Program-made: the position numbers and the translations under genes
Shown here: positions 21,752 through 33,039 of the stretch, piece by piece
How the letters are laid out: every line of letters starts with the position of its first letter
How positions within the stretch are numbered: position 1 is the stretch's first letter
The notes under the pieces: model-generated
What the model saw: the letters and a program-made list of their open reading frames with translations, nothing else
The model's database searches: none
What the model was told of the DNA's origin: nothing
Source of the DNA: Phoronis australis
Taxonomy: Eukaryota; Phoronida; Phoronidae
DNA length: 64,000 nt
Reading direction: 5' to 3'
Assembly (NCBI GenBank): GCA_002633005.1
Contig: NMRA01000015.1
Span: 412,912-476,911 of the forward strand

Positions 21752-22566
21752 CAGTGGCGGATCTAGGATATCACAAGGGGGGGGGGCCCAACATTTTGTC
21801 CGGCTGGAAGCATTTGCGCAAACCGAACCACGATTGTAAATGCGCATAGCACCGAATGGGGGGAGGTCGGGAGGGGGGTTTGCCCCCCTCCCGCCCAGGA
21901 AATTTTTCTGTTTTTACCTCTAAAAATCAAGCATTTGCCTTGATTCCTGAAGTATTATCCAAGAAAAAAAGGCAAAAAAAAAAACACGGAGGAAAAAAAT
22001 GCAAGTGTCAAAGACTCGAACTCATGACCTAGAGGGTTGAACTCGCGTACGTTACCACTACACCACCACGATTTAACTACATCACTTGTACTAAAAGACT
22101 TACTTGTTTATGGGCCACAGCGTTTGCGCGCGTAACCTACTTCTTTTTGTAATGCTTATTATACGTTTTATATTTTGTGCCATCAATTCTTAACAAATTT
22201 GTCGTATTTGAAATAGTCTTCAAATGCCCAAAAGACCAAATCCATTTTTCGTGTTGGCAATAATGACGGGATTGCTTTGACAAAGAGAGTATTGCGAGTT
22301 TCTGAGTGATTCACTAAGGCTTCGATTAAAATTCACATTTTACCAGCAGCTTCTGTTTTTTCATCGCCACTCAGGTTCCATTTTCTTTAAAAAATGAAGT
22401 AAATTTTCTTCATTGTACAGTGGAGCAGACGACGGAAACGGAGTCGTAGTGCACAGCGCCGCTGCCGGTCGCCTAGGATATCGCGGGAGATTCTATACTT
22501 AGCCATAGTTCCGTTATGAACGCGCCGTGTTCCGAATTTGACACTTGAAATTGGANTAAATCCGCC
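21752..22566 (+). mobile_element. hAT-like non-autonomous element, copy 2
   Basis: Starts CAGTGGCGGATCTAGGATAT like copy 1 and ends near TAAATCCGCC, which mirrors GGCGGATCTA imperfectly. It is about 815 bp including a single N at 22556. It matches copy 1 throughout with scattered substitutions and an indel around 22275. It also carries the GC palindrome near 21870 and the tRNA-like block. Confidence 0.7.
22012..22073 (-). other. tRNA-like promoter block inside the hAT-like element, copy 2
   Basis: Minus-strand GTGGTGTAGTGGTAACGTAC (A-box-like) and AGGTCATGAGTTCGAGTC (B-box-like). The B box here is closer to the tRNA consensus than in copy 1, while the rest has diverged. Confidence 0.55.
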
Positions 22567-23469
22567 TATAAAAATACACGTATGAGCAACCACTGGGGAT
22601 TAAAAAGTGTCTAGAGAGTTTTCAATTCAAAATTTTTTGCATGGTACACTTTAGGTCTCGCTACAGACCAAGCCAGCTTGATTTCTGTAGAGTATTGTGA
22701 TGTTTTTTTATCAAAGTGTGCTTTCTAAAACTATTTATCTCAGCCAGTAGTGTTTGGTCCCGCGGCAGATCGACTATTTTTATAGAGATAATAAGCACAG
22801 GTGTACTTTTGGTCTCGTGACGGACCAGGTCAGCCTTTTTGTGTACTCTCAGTGTACATGTACATGTGGCCTCCCTGCGAACTGGTCCTGTATTTCTTTT
22901 CACCAAGGTCTACAGAACGTTTTGGTTTCGTGAAACTGTTTTCAGATGATTTGCTTCCTGATACATTTGATGTTTTTCAATTGTTGTCAATGTGATTCAG
23001 TTTAAAAAAGTGATACTTAATTGTTTATTGTCGCTTTTAATAATAGACTTTGAGCTGAGAGCACCATCTTTCGCAGGTTTTTCTCGTAACGAGACAGAAC
23101 ACATGTTTATTTCCGGACTCCGGCCTTCGTTCTTAAACAACTTGAGGCTGCTGTTACGCGATCATCTGATATTCAAGTTTTTATGCCCCGTAGGTGCTCC
23201 TTATGCTCTTGAATATTTGGTAGTTGCCTAAACCCCTGTATACACACCACACTTTTTCGTATACGACTTTTCGTATGCTAAAATAGCAGATGTTCCAACA
23301 AAAATTTTTGCTGGTGGCGTGACTCATACCCAAATGTGCACAAATATGGTTTCACGAAAGTTATGAGCCAAGTTCATGTGACGAAATCGAGAAGGGTTTT
23401 AAATTATTTAAAAAAAACTCCAGAGACATGTTAAGTGCCAGAAACTTACCAGGATGCATGGAAAGGACA
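22567..23469. other. No gene recognised
   Basis: Two short phrases of the form GTACACTTT.GGTCTCG occur near 22646 and 22803, with flanking similarity. They are too short to classify. Confidence 0.35.
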
Positions 23470-23615
23470 CTGTTTGGCTACAAAAACAAAAAAATGTTTT
23501 ACACGGGCGGAGGGAAACCCCCTCTCGACCTCCCGCCGCTCGGCGCCACGCGCCTCGGATTCGACCTTTGCGGGAATCCTAAACCCCCCCCTTACTGAAA
23601 ACGATCCGTCACTGG
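23470..23615 (-). mobile_element. hAT-like end fragment
   Basis: Read on the minus strand it begins CCAGTGACGGATCGTTTTC and runs into a G-run and a GC-rich GGGAGGTCGAG block, the same layout as the left ends at 18040 and 21752. No partner end was found. Confidence 0.5.
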
Positions 23616-25625
23616 ATAAATCATTATTTTCGATCCTGGTATAAAAATGTAAAGCCGCAGATCCTTGTATTCTGTGGCAATAATGGCAGAAACAATTCAT
23701 CGGTGTCGCCGAAAAAATTCTGAAACATTTACCAATCAAATGCAATGAAAATGACCTCAACTTGAACTCCGCTAAGCGAGTGCGTTTATTCCATCGCGTG
23801 TGGATGACTACTAAGCAGCACCCCTTGTGAGTCTAGTTAGTGACGTTAGACAATGAAAAAGAAAAGATCTCCACTGGATCTGTGTGGGTCTACGAAGAGA
23901 ATTTAAGGTTATCTCAAACCTTATTCCGAAAGAAAGTTGTACAAATTTAAGACAGGCCAGTAATAAAGTGACTAGATGTTCCGTCTGGGCGTCATAAATT
24001 GGATGTGATCCAACGAACACCTAAGTTGCCAAGGTTTTATCATACATAATGTTTTACATTGTAACGGTAAGTTCTCCATTTAAAAATAATAACATACTGG
24101 AACCTATTTGGTCGTCGAGATAACCAACATTTCAGTTTTTGCGTCCTGTAGCTTGGCATTACTCTGTCATATGGCCGTAGAAAGAAGGGGGGCCGCCTGG
24201 GGCACGCCCCCATCCAAAAAAACTTTCAGGCGTCAGAGTTAAACCGTGGCAACCGACATAGTACGCGTGGGGCGGGGACAGTCAAGAAAAGAAAGACTGC
24301 CAAATGTGGATAAGAGAGAAAACTCAAGAGAACATTTTTAAATGTTATTAAAATAACTCTGTATCAGTGCATAGTTTACCTTTTGAGGACCCTGGCCTGG
24401 ACATTATTGTTGGGGTCTCCGCTTCGCAGCACAGGTCGTCTAAATGCAGTTGGAAACGTACACGTAATGATTCATGCATATATTTCGAAAAATCGACAAA
24501 ATTTGTAAAGCGAAGCTTTTGCAGAGCGTATTAATTTACTGCAAAACCATATTTTTCCAGAGGCCCCTCTCTGGCAAGGGATAAAGGAGACAACTGTCGC
24601 TTTTTTCTCGAATTGTATATCACTTGAGAAAAAATGATTACCCGACAGATATCAATTGCTGCATGTTTCTTGATTTTTGAAAATATAGATATTTTCACAT
24701 AGAGGGGCCCCACTTCTGAAGGAGGCCATTGATGACATACAAGTGGCCACAGTTTTTATGTTTCTATTGACAAATTCTTAAGGGTACGCTTGCGGAGAGA
24801 AGATCCAACGTTGAACTTGATTACGTCTATTTTCCTATCTTTTGTGAAATCGTGCAACCACCTTTCATGTTGAATAAGGTCACTCCATGCCCTGTCGTCT
24901 GACCACACGACGGTGGAATGAACTGTCCCTCTTTTCCAAGCTTAATGATATTTAGCTTTTCATAATTAAGGTGTCCCATTTCAGACAGGACCCTCTCTCG
25001 GTGGAGCGGTTCGGAAAAATGTCCCTTTGTCCCTCTATACATGTAAATCCGACACTGCCAAGTATTCACGAGGAAAGTTGTGACTTGAAATTCATCAAAA
25101 AACACAAAACATTCATGCACAGCACAGCAGTATCAAGACATTTGACCCAAACAACAAAAAATTGTGAAAAATACAATATGATCGACCCCCATCGAAAGGG
25201 AGTCAGGAATTTTAAACAACGCGAAGACAGCTGTTAATTACACAAAATGACCATTTTCGATGGTTAGTTTTAAAATAATGTTACTGTTTCCATATTATCA
25301 CAAGAATACTATCTCTTTTGAAGATGGTTACTATGAATTGTCTGAAAGGAATTCCCACATGTGGAAATCACTGCTGTCGAGGCTATCATTGGGGTGATCG
25401 TGGACATGTCGAACGAGTGTACCCAAATACTCGCAATAAACAAATTAAACAAATATTTCAGCGTTTTTTGTTTTGTTTTGAGGTCAAGTTAAAATCGTGA
25501 ACCGTTATAGGTACCTCGGAAAGAGCAAAAATACATCTTACTATGAATGCCCAATCTCCCATTTCCCCAGGTAACCGTCAAAAATCTGCGAGCATGCCTG
25601 CGGAAATTGCTTACAACATGCCGTT
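23616..25625. other. No gene recognised
   Basis: No recognisable exon or RNA gene. A G/C-rich patch near 24186-24212 may be another transposon end. Confidence 0.35.
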
Positions 25626-26290
25626 TTGATCAACAAATCCGTTGGTTTCTGATTTACATTTTTATGTATATACGAAAACCGACAGGTTAATAGATGATTT
25701 TGGCAATTAGAAGCTAATCTTTTAAGAAACGATGACGATTCAGGGAATTTAGTTGAAGCCTGAATATGGAAAAAATTATAATCCGATCCCCAAATAGTAA
25801 AGTGCACTTGGACGCTTTTAGCCTATCTAAAATAACTCTCAAAAGCATTGATGAAATTAAGACACTTCCCAAAAAAATTACTCACAATTCAAATGGCAAT
25901 AAATGCATTGAATTTTGACATCGGTACAAGTCACTAACAGGGTCTCAAAAAGGAATTAAGTCATTAAATCAAGGTAAACGCATTGCTCATGGATTTGATT
26001 GTTGCTTTCTGATTTACATGTTTATGTATCTACGAAAGAAGATTGATTGAGAGATGATGTTTTTGACAATTAGAAGCTAATGTTGTAAGAAATGACAATA
26101 CTTCAATGAACTTAATTGCAGGCCGACATTGGGAAAATTCGATCTTTCATCAGATCCCAAAATATAAAAGTACACTAAAGATTTTTGTCTATCTGAAATA
26201 AGTCTTAAGGAAATTGATGCATTTCGGACAGCTCAACAATGTGTCCCAAAATGTTCTCACAATTCAAATGACAATAAATAGTTTATTGGC
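25626..26290 (+). repeat. Diverged tandem duplication, about 365-bp period
   Basis: The segment 25626-25910 recurs at 25995-26290: both contain CTGATTTACAT.TTTATGTAT, GGCAATTAGAAGCTAAT-like and CACAATTCAAATG.CAATAAAT phrases in the same order. Divergence is substantial, so the duplication is old. Confidence 0.75.
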
Positions 26291-26497
26291 TTAGGAACTA
26301 GATTACTGGGTTTAAGTTGACAAACCGTAGATCGAAAACGAAGTTTAAGTACTTAAATAAATAAATAAAATCAAAACTTATTGGTCATCAACTTGGAAAG
26401 GTTGTCTTTGAACTTCCTTGATGTTTTTGCTTCCAGTAGTATTACCCAATGAATTTTTGTTCCTCAAAACTGAATCATTTGCATACTACACATACGG

Positions 26498-26735
26498 CAT
26501 GCGCGCACCAAGCCTAAAATATAGGGGGGCTCGAATTTTTGAGGATGTGGACCTTTTATTAAAGAAAAAACGAATACGAGGTTCGTTCAGAGCTATGAAT
26601 TGTGCATACGCCAAATCCTGCCTTTTTAGTAGACTTTGGTCTCGTTTTACTCGGACTTTTGGTTTCTCTGAGGCGGACTTTTCTTGCCCACTTTGCCATC
26701 GAGCCCCCTAGCCCCCCCCCCTAGGTGCGCGCATG
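26498..26735 (-). mobile_element. CATGCGCGCACC MITE, copy 2
   Basis: About 238 bp, bounded by CATGCGCGCACC and GGTGCGCGCATG. Its interior matches the reverse complement of 20227-20473 (for example GGGGGGCTCGAATT and TGTGGACCTTTT). The GC content of the ends differs from that of the interior, as in copy 1. Confidence 0.8.
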
Positions 26736-27578
26736 CAGGGAGCACGTCATGACAGGCACACCCACGTTAAAAACAAAGTGTAACCATGCAGTAGGCATGC
26801 TTAGAATCTCAGTTACCCACGGGAACTGAATTTGAATTTCAGGATACATTTTGGGACACACTCTGTATCATTTTCTTTAGCAACCAGAAACTGGACTACT
26901 GTGTTTCATCAAATGATTCTGAAACGGCCACAAAGGCACTCATACTGGGCACCTCGGGTCCTCACTTTTCCAAATATTACTTCAAAGAATGGACATAATA
27001 AAATGAAGTTTTCCCGAAACTGGATCATAGTAAAAAGGAACCTTGACCTTCGACCCAGCTATAGTAACTTCAGGCAGCTCCCAGCTACCCGTCAGTACAT
27101 TTGGGGCCTAGACACATTCTTACTCTCCGTGAATCTTTGTTGGTTCACGGTTACTCAAATCCTCATGGCTGCATCCCCGGTTTTACCCCCACCTATGGCG
27201 GACGTGGGGGTGGGGTCCGGTACAAATATGATGACATCCAGAGAACGGAGGGGATGACGATAGCACGGTTGGCAAAATCAAATTGGTTTGTGCGCCCCCC
27301 CCCCCGAATATTTTTTTCCTTCCTACGGGCCTGTTTCCAGAGGTCCTTGCTCTTGCACCTCATACACGATTGTTAAAAAAGTGTAGAATTGCAAGTTCTT
27401 GAGAAAGTAAAGATATTTACCTTAGTACATGGCCCGGGTGAGGATTGAGGACCCACAGTTTTTATAACTCGGGACCTCGAACTACCTTAATCCGGTAGTG
27501 CCGATGTGTACATGCTCCAGTTTCGAATTTGCAATTTTGAGATTAACCAACTTTCATTGAGCTCTGAAGCCTTTTCTC
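26736..27578. other. No gene recognised
   Basis: The open frame at 26832-27257 (about 141 codons) lacks any domain and a plausible splice context and is probably chance. A CCCCCCCCCC run sits at 27295-27305. Confidence 0.35.
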
Positions 27579-27640
27579 GAATCCCTAATGATGTCGATAT
27601 TCTAATCGGTAACGGAAATCAAGTCCTATCACGGAAAGGA
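27579..27640 (+). repeat. Dispersed repeat E, copy at 27.6 kb
   Basis: GGTAACGGAAATCAAGTCCT followed by ATCACGGAAAGGA. The same terminal phrase, diverged, recurs at 30.1, 59.8 and 60.0 kb, and in reverse at 29.3 kb. All are preceded by similar sequence in which CTGAAG and TCGA..C(A/T)CTGATG phrases recur. Confidence 0.55.
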
Positions 27641-28408
27641 GCATCTTGAGAGCAATTTTATAATGAGCTTAAGTGGCTTACTTCATAACAGAAATGCAGT
27701 TTTATTGTTTAAAATTGCCACTTCATCAATAACGTTAGTGTGGTAAATAAGAACAAAGGCTAAAACATTAAAATGAAAAATAGTCAATGGTCAATGCATG
27801 TTGGTCATCTGAAAGTGTTGTAACATGCCTCTATGTTTTCGGTCATTTGCAATGGGGGCTTGCTTATTTATTTTTTTAAGTTTGTGCGTTCGGATGGCCA
27901 ATTTCCCGTGGATATGCTATGGACTAGAATTGTTAGAGACTAATTTCAAGTGTAGTACTGAAAGGTACATGTGAAAGGAAGTTTTAAAAATTGCAGTTTT
28001 CAATTAATAAGCAGACCCTGAAATCTCTTAAACGTTATATCCTCAGCGTACCTGGTGGCATCGGCCGCAAAATAAGACACACAGATTTGTATTTTCGGTG
28101 AATTTCCTAATCCTTGTGTAAAGAGGTACAACGAAGCGTTCTTACCGTAATCTTTTTAAGGCGTCAAAATAACGAATGCACTACAGAAACACAGCCACGG
28201 CTGAGTGCTGTTCGTGCTACGATAGCGAGGTTTTCTCTTCCTTTGACGGGAAGAGGGTGCACCGCATAAGTATATGTGATGTCTACGGTCCAGCGGCTGT
28301 ACGTATTTGGTACTAACCGATGGATATGAAAACTATAACAGAACCCACATTGGCAGAGTACTATGAAATGCATGGACTGTTCGACGTTTCAAACAATAAT
28401 ACTAACCT

Positions 28409-28562
28409 GGGCCCGGTTGCATAAAAGTTATACGCCGTATAGCAACAATGACGTCGTATTATCACGCGCCACGTCGTTATTGTTGAATAATGCACTTGAC
28501 GTCATGCAACAATTTAACTTATTCAGCGGATAACTTTTGAAGCTTTATGCAACTCAACCCTG
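28409..28562. mobile_element. MITE with GGGCCCGGTTGCATAAA ends
   Basis: About 154 bp. The left end GGGCCCGGTTGCATAAAAGT and the right end TTATGCAACTCAACCCT form imperfect terminal inverted repeats, and inner ATAACTTTT also mirrors AAAAGTTAT. GGGCCC-type ends with TTGCATAAA are common in animal MITEs. It is non-coding. Confidence 0.65.
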
Positions 28563-30035
28563 AAGTGCACTTCAATACATAACTGTATGCGGAACGTGAG
28601 TCGCCTACTCAGATCGCCACGAACAGGAGCACTTGACGGATCTGGTAGTTTATGAATACCTTATGGATATCTCACAACTAGTAAATTTTGATGTGATGAA
28701 CTTTAATTAAATAAATAAACATTTTGCTGGGTTTATAGCTTCCATCTTTCAAAAGAATTATCGGTGTTATAGGGGAAAATCTCCTTTACGAAAGTTTGGT
28801 TTTCATGAAAGTTCCCTACGAAAGAATACAAGTCCCATATGATCGCACTATCTCTCCATGACATCATTTTTATGGTGCCGACTCTCTAAAAGGGTTACTA
28901 TCCTAATTTTGTAACCATAAAAATTACTTCCCAATTAGCTAACAGTATTATATCTACTGAAACGCGTTAGCCAGATATGAAGATCGTTAAAGAGTTTTTA
29001 ACAAGTGGGCAGCGTCAAAAGTTTCAACATTTCTGCAGTGCTGAGGGAGGTGGGTGAACTGTCAAATTTGCGCTGTCACAATGAAATTGCGCCCTTGTCA
29101 AAAAACACTCTCAAATCTGAACGCTACGTAACTGGTAGAAAAAAATAGCCAACTGCTGTCACCTTTATTTCGCAAATGTGCGCTGTCATATTTATTAGAT
29201 ATCAAATAACTTGACATCAAATATGCATTTCGCCCCGTTTAGCTGGCTGAAAAACGAAAATCGAATGTAGCCTTTTACGCTCATAAAATCGGTCGTACAA
29301 TATCCCTTACGATAGGATTCCATTTCCGTTACCAAATAATGTGGCAATTTGGAGTCGCGAACAATTTGGAGTCCCTGGTAATTAAACATTTGAGGCAGGT
29401 GAGTTTTGAGGTAAGCATTACATGCAGATTCAGTGAATCTGGTTTGTTGTGTTTGCGAACATGTTGGGAATGAGAAAAGTCCACTAATTCGGCTTTAGTT
29501 ACACTTTTCTTTAAAACGGCGTGCCTTAAAGCATTGAAGCATTGCCAGGTAGCGACTAAGGAGTTTGCTGTGATTTTTGACAGTCCTCAAACAAACCAAA
29601 TTTCAAAAAGATCTATCCGAATGGCAGCACTTTTGAACCGCATTTTTGAAATCTGCCTAAAATTTGACTTCGGACTCTAGTGTTGACTTATTACTAGCAT
29701 TGGCAGGGAAGTGGAAATTTTGGACTGAAAACTGCCAATGTTGCGTTTTTGCCCCTTTTTTCGGAGCCTCGCTTCCTTTCTCTCTGGACATAAATGGGTC
29801 GAAAATATGAGACATGGTAAAGTTTCTGCGATCATGCGTAGCGCTTTTGATACGAGACCACTCACAGTCTCATATTGTATTCATGGAGTTTTCGACACAG
29901 TGGAGAAAAGGCATCAAGTCCAATGACGTCCCACAGAGAACTGTACTGTGCTTCGTAACGTTGACGAGTACAGGTGCCGTTATCGAATTCGCAATTCTAG
30001 GGCTGGTAAACTCCAATAAACACTTAAGCGTTTAC
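28563..30035. other. Repeat fragments, no gene recognised
   Basis: Contains a block at 28880-28920 (GACTCTCTAAAAGGGTTACT then ATCCTAATTTT) resembling blocks at 46940-46978 and 54693-54730, and a reversed dispersed-repeat E end at 29299-29335 (CTTACGATAGGATTCCATTT). No exon is supported. Confidence 0.4.
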
Positions 30036-30100
30036 TCGAGTCACTGATGGTTCCTTTGTTCTCGTTGGTACGGAAAAAGAATGCTATCAAGGTAAGGAAC
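30036..30100 (+). repeat. Dispersed repeat E, copy at 30.1 kb
   Basis: GAGTCACTGATGGTTCC followed by GTTGGTACGG and GCTATCAAGGTAAGGAA, matching the copies at 27.6 and 59.7-60.0 kb in order. Confidence 0.55.
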
Positions 30101-30416
30101 ATTATGAGACCAATTTTATGGAGGGGGTACTAACTGGATGTTCGTTTTTCTAGTCAGCTAGCCTAACTCAAAAGCGCGTTAAGAGATATTGTAGTATTCT
30201 CTCTGAATACAGTTCTCACTCATGACCTATGTACAATCAACTGTTACTAGACAAACCCTCGTTTGCCCTATCAAAGAAACAATTTTTACTTCGACAATTT
30301 ACTGGTCACAACTAGTTTTTTACTCTGACGAGAAGTGATTTCTGAGCTTGTAAAAAGCATACAGTTCATTATTGCTGGGGACTTTGCTCGGGGCTAAATA
30401 GGCTAACCCGTCTTAA

Positions 30417-30720
30417 AGGCGAAGGCAACCTTTTTTCATGTCATTTTTAGCAAAAATAAGGTTCGTTGATTATCCCAGACATATTTTTTCACTTAATTAC
30501 TGCTTGTCGTAATTTAATTAATTACTCGTCGTCTACTCCGGAAGTGACGTTTTGGGAGGCAAGAATTTCTTTTCATATAGTCTGACTGTGAGAGCAGTCG
30601 AGTCAATCATTGTTCTACCTCGGTTGTGATAAGTTCGGTCGTCGCTTGCTTTTGCTTAAGAGTCAGTCAACATGCCACGCTGTTGCTGCGTACTGGGGTG
30701 TACTCATTATTGTCTCACGT
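30417..30720 (+). repeat. Left long terminal inverted repeat of the Kolobok-like element
   Basis: Mirrors 31433-31736 with scattered mismatches and indels. It includes CACTTCCGGAG-like and AGACTATA-like blocks, and an ATG at 30672 starting MPRCCCVLGCTHYCLT, the same THAP start as in the right repeat. The THAP start therefore lies in both repeats, pointing inward. Confidence 0.85.
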
Positions 30721-31472
30721 ACAGAGGAAGAACTGTCCCACATGCCCGAGTGTCCCGCGACACATTCCCACTGGAGGGTGATCTGAGCACCCAAACTGCT
30801 TACATCCCGCCGTGTGACTCCCGCGCCACACATGTGGCACCTTCCAAATAGCTCCAATACACGTCCACAATAAACTTATCAAACTTAGGCTCACCGATCT
30901 GTTCATTGGATGACGAACTGTCCTCTTCACTGGGTGTCGTACTGGGCTTGTATTCACTCCCACTACTCGACATCGCTGCAGGGCTGCTTACAGGCTCTGG
31001 GCTAGAGACAACAGCACAGGGCGAATCAATGCTAGTTCCCGGAATTGCACGCAATGGGGGTACGTTCAGAGGCACGGGTAACAGTAGATGAAGTGCCTCC
31101 AGTCACTGTATATAGTGGCCACAGCTCGCGAGGCTTCTCGCTTCAAAAACGCACTTGTCGGGGTTGGCGACGGGGCACTGCCGGGAATCAACAGCGACGG
31201 TATGATACCCTTCTTCAGGCGTTGTTTCGCAGGGACCTTCATCAATTCAGCGTACATATCTGTCATAATTTGACGGCAGAAAATGCTTGCTACACACTCG
31301 GTAACCCTCCATTGCTTTGTACGTTGCGTGGACGGGTAGCGCTGCGTTCTTCAAATGAACGAGCTAGCCAAGTATGGCGAAGTGTGTCATCCTTCGGAAA
31401 GCGACGCAAGGTACCCAAAGCGCGTGTGAGACGATAATGAGTACATCCCGGCACGCAGCAACAGCGTGGCAT
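30663..31472 (-). pseudogene. THAP-domain transposase fragment, frame-shifted
   Basis: Starting at 31472 the frame reads MPRCCCVPGCTHYRLT, TLRRFPKDDTLRHTWLA (THAP first half: C-x-C-x3-C and the W). It then stops, but a one-base shift gives EGYRVCSKHF (THAP C-x2-H) and a further shift LKKGIIPSLL, where THAP proteins have an AVPTIF-like motif. Between 31075 and 30880 is a SSSGSEYKPSTTPSEEDSSS linker. Then KFIVDVYW and, in another frame, MELFGRCHMCGAGVTRRD with WECVAGHSGMWDSS form a C-x2-C/C-x3-H block found before the catalytic core in Kolobok-type transposases. At least three shifts make it non-functional. Confidence 0.75.
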
Positions 31473-31736
31473 GTTGACTGACTTGTAAACAAAAGCAAAC
31501 GACGACCGAACTTATCGCAAACGAGGTAGAACAATGACTGACTCGACAGCTCTCACAGTCAGACTATATTGAAAAGAAATTGGCGCGAAACTCTTGCCTC
31601 CCAAAACGTCACTTCCGGAGCAGAGGACGAGAAATTAATCAAATTACGAAAAGCTGTAATTAAGTGAAAAATGTGTCTGGGATAATCAATGAACCTTTTT
31701 TGCTAAAAGTGACATGAAAAAAGGTTGCCTTCGCCT
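31433..31736 (-). repeat. Right long terminal inverted repeat of the Kolobok-like element
   Basis: Mirror of the left repeat, ending GGTTGCCTTCGCCT next to TTAA. It holds the start of the minus-strand THAP reading frame (ATG at 31472). Confidence 0.85.
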
Positions 31737-31742
31737 TTAACA

Positions 31743-31792
31743 AGACAGCTTGTTGAGCTTGGTCTCAACTAAACAACCTCAACGAGCTGTCT
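31743..31792. other. Hairpin with 15-bp arms beside the transposon insertion
   Basis: AGACAGCTTGTTGAG (31743-31757) pairs with CTCAACGAGCTGTCT (31778-31792), with one G-T pair and a 20-base loop. It begins three bases after the TTAA duplication. Confidence 0.6.
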
Positions 31793-31956
31793 GTTCTTTC
31801 CAACCCATAAGGAACAAGCTTAGATCAAAGTCACATAGCCTACAGGCAACTACAAGTGCATTTTTTTTAGTTTTTGACAGGAGGCGGCTTTGCAGATTTA
31901 AACCTTAGGGCTGGACTGCTGAAACAGAACGCTTAAAGCGCACCTTGGTATAACAC

Positions 31957-32060
31957 ATACTTGCCAAATGTCCCGCTTTTGGCTGGATCGTCCCGATTTT
32001 TGAACCTTCATCCCGCGCCCGGCCACATCATTCAAATGTCCCGTTTTTTGACCCACGCGG
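31957..32060 (+). repeat. Repeat with recurrent TCCCG phrases
   Basis: CATACTTGCCAAATGTCCCG is followed by CGTCCCGATTTTTGAACC and CAAATGTCCCGTTTTTTG. This ATGTCCCG phrase is familiar from dispersed repeats in animal genomes. No ends were defined. Confidence 0.45.
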
Positions 32061-33035
32061 TGAAATTGTATATTTTTGTGTTTTTACACAAGATTTACTC
32101 CCATTTTCTTGTGTCATTTCACAGAAATGACTGAACAAAACAGGGAAAAACACCGTCTAAGCGTTTTAGGGTGTTGCGGCATACATTTGAGTCTGGCGTT
32201 CCCGATTTCACTTTCGAATGTTGGCAACTATGAACAGCATACCTTGTATAGAACGTTTACAGCGATACAACGAGCAAACTTCGAAGTCCTGATTTCCGGA
32301 ATTGTAGTTGGTGTAAGTCACAATCGTTTACAACGCACACCTTTTCAACGTTAAATCGATGTAACCTTTAAAATTTCTGTCCTCAATTACCATCAGCCTA
32401 TTTTTACAGGCATTGGCCTACTTTGCGACCCATTCTGAAGAACGTGTTACGCGCACGTGAATACGCCACCAGTGGAGACACTAACGCGTTTTGAGTTGCC
32501 TATATAACAATCAAGTCCATATTCGAGACTCGGCTGTGTTAAGGGCTAAAGTGAAAATTTTCTGGTTAGTTACCAAATGCCAACTGGATCTCATATGCAA
32601 AGGGTTATTTAGTTATGCAAAATAAAAAAGAATTATCAAAATTAGATCGTGTTTGAGAAATTTATACAATTTTTTGTCTTTGAATATCATGCATTTTTAG
32701 CGTTACGAGTGGCCATTTCCAATTTTCAAATGTCAAGAGTAGAAAAGAAATTTATTTTATTAAGTATGCAATTGTTTTGATATGACTAGGAATAAGTCCC
32801 CTTCATAATCACTTATATAAAGTTGTCATTAATCATTGAGAAACGGTAGGGTTCACCCTAAAACAGGAACAAATTTTGTAATTTCTGTGTTTCTAACCCT
32901 CATCTACTGTAATGAAAGTTGACGCACTACAGAATATGTTAGCCTAGGCAACAAAGCAAATTATTCTAAAGAAACCAAAAGTTTGGATATTACCCGGGCT
33001 CTGCTATGTTGACAAAGGGCCAAAAGGCTAATAAA
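32061..33035. other. No gene recognised
   Basis: AT-rich sequence; the open frame at 32076-32354 has no domain or splice support. Confidence 0.4.
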
Positions 33036-33039
33036 ACGT

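Larger units (their letters stand above)
30413..31740 (-). mobile_element. Kolobok-like DNA transposon derivative with TTAA duplication
   Basis: A 1,320-bp element (30417-31736) is flanked on both sides by TTAA (30413-30416, 31737-31740). It has long terminal inverted repeats of about 300 bp beginning AGGCGAAGGCAACC. On the minus strand it carries a broken THAP domain, a Ser/Pro/Glu-rich linker and a zinc-binding block ending in C-x3-H and MWDSS. TTAA target duplications, purine-starting ends and a THAP domain together fit the Kolobok superfamily. The catalytic core is missing, so it is a deletion derivative that would depend on an autonomous relative. Confidence 0.8.

Noticed and set aside
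26832-27376. 141- and 91-codon plus-strand frames
   Set aside because: No domain, no splice context, and a homopolymer C-run in the second.
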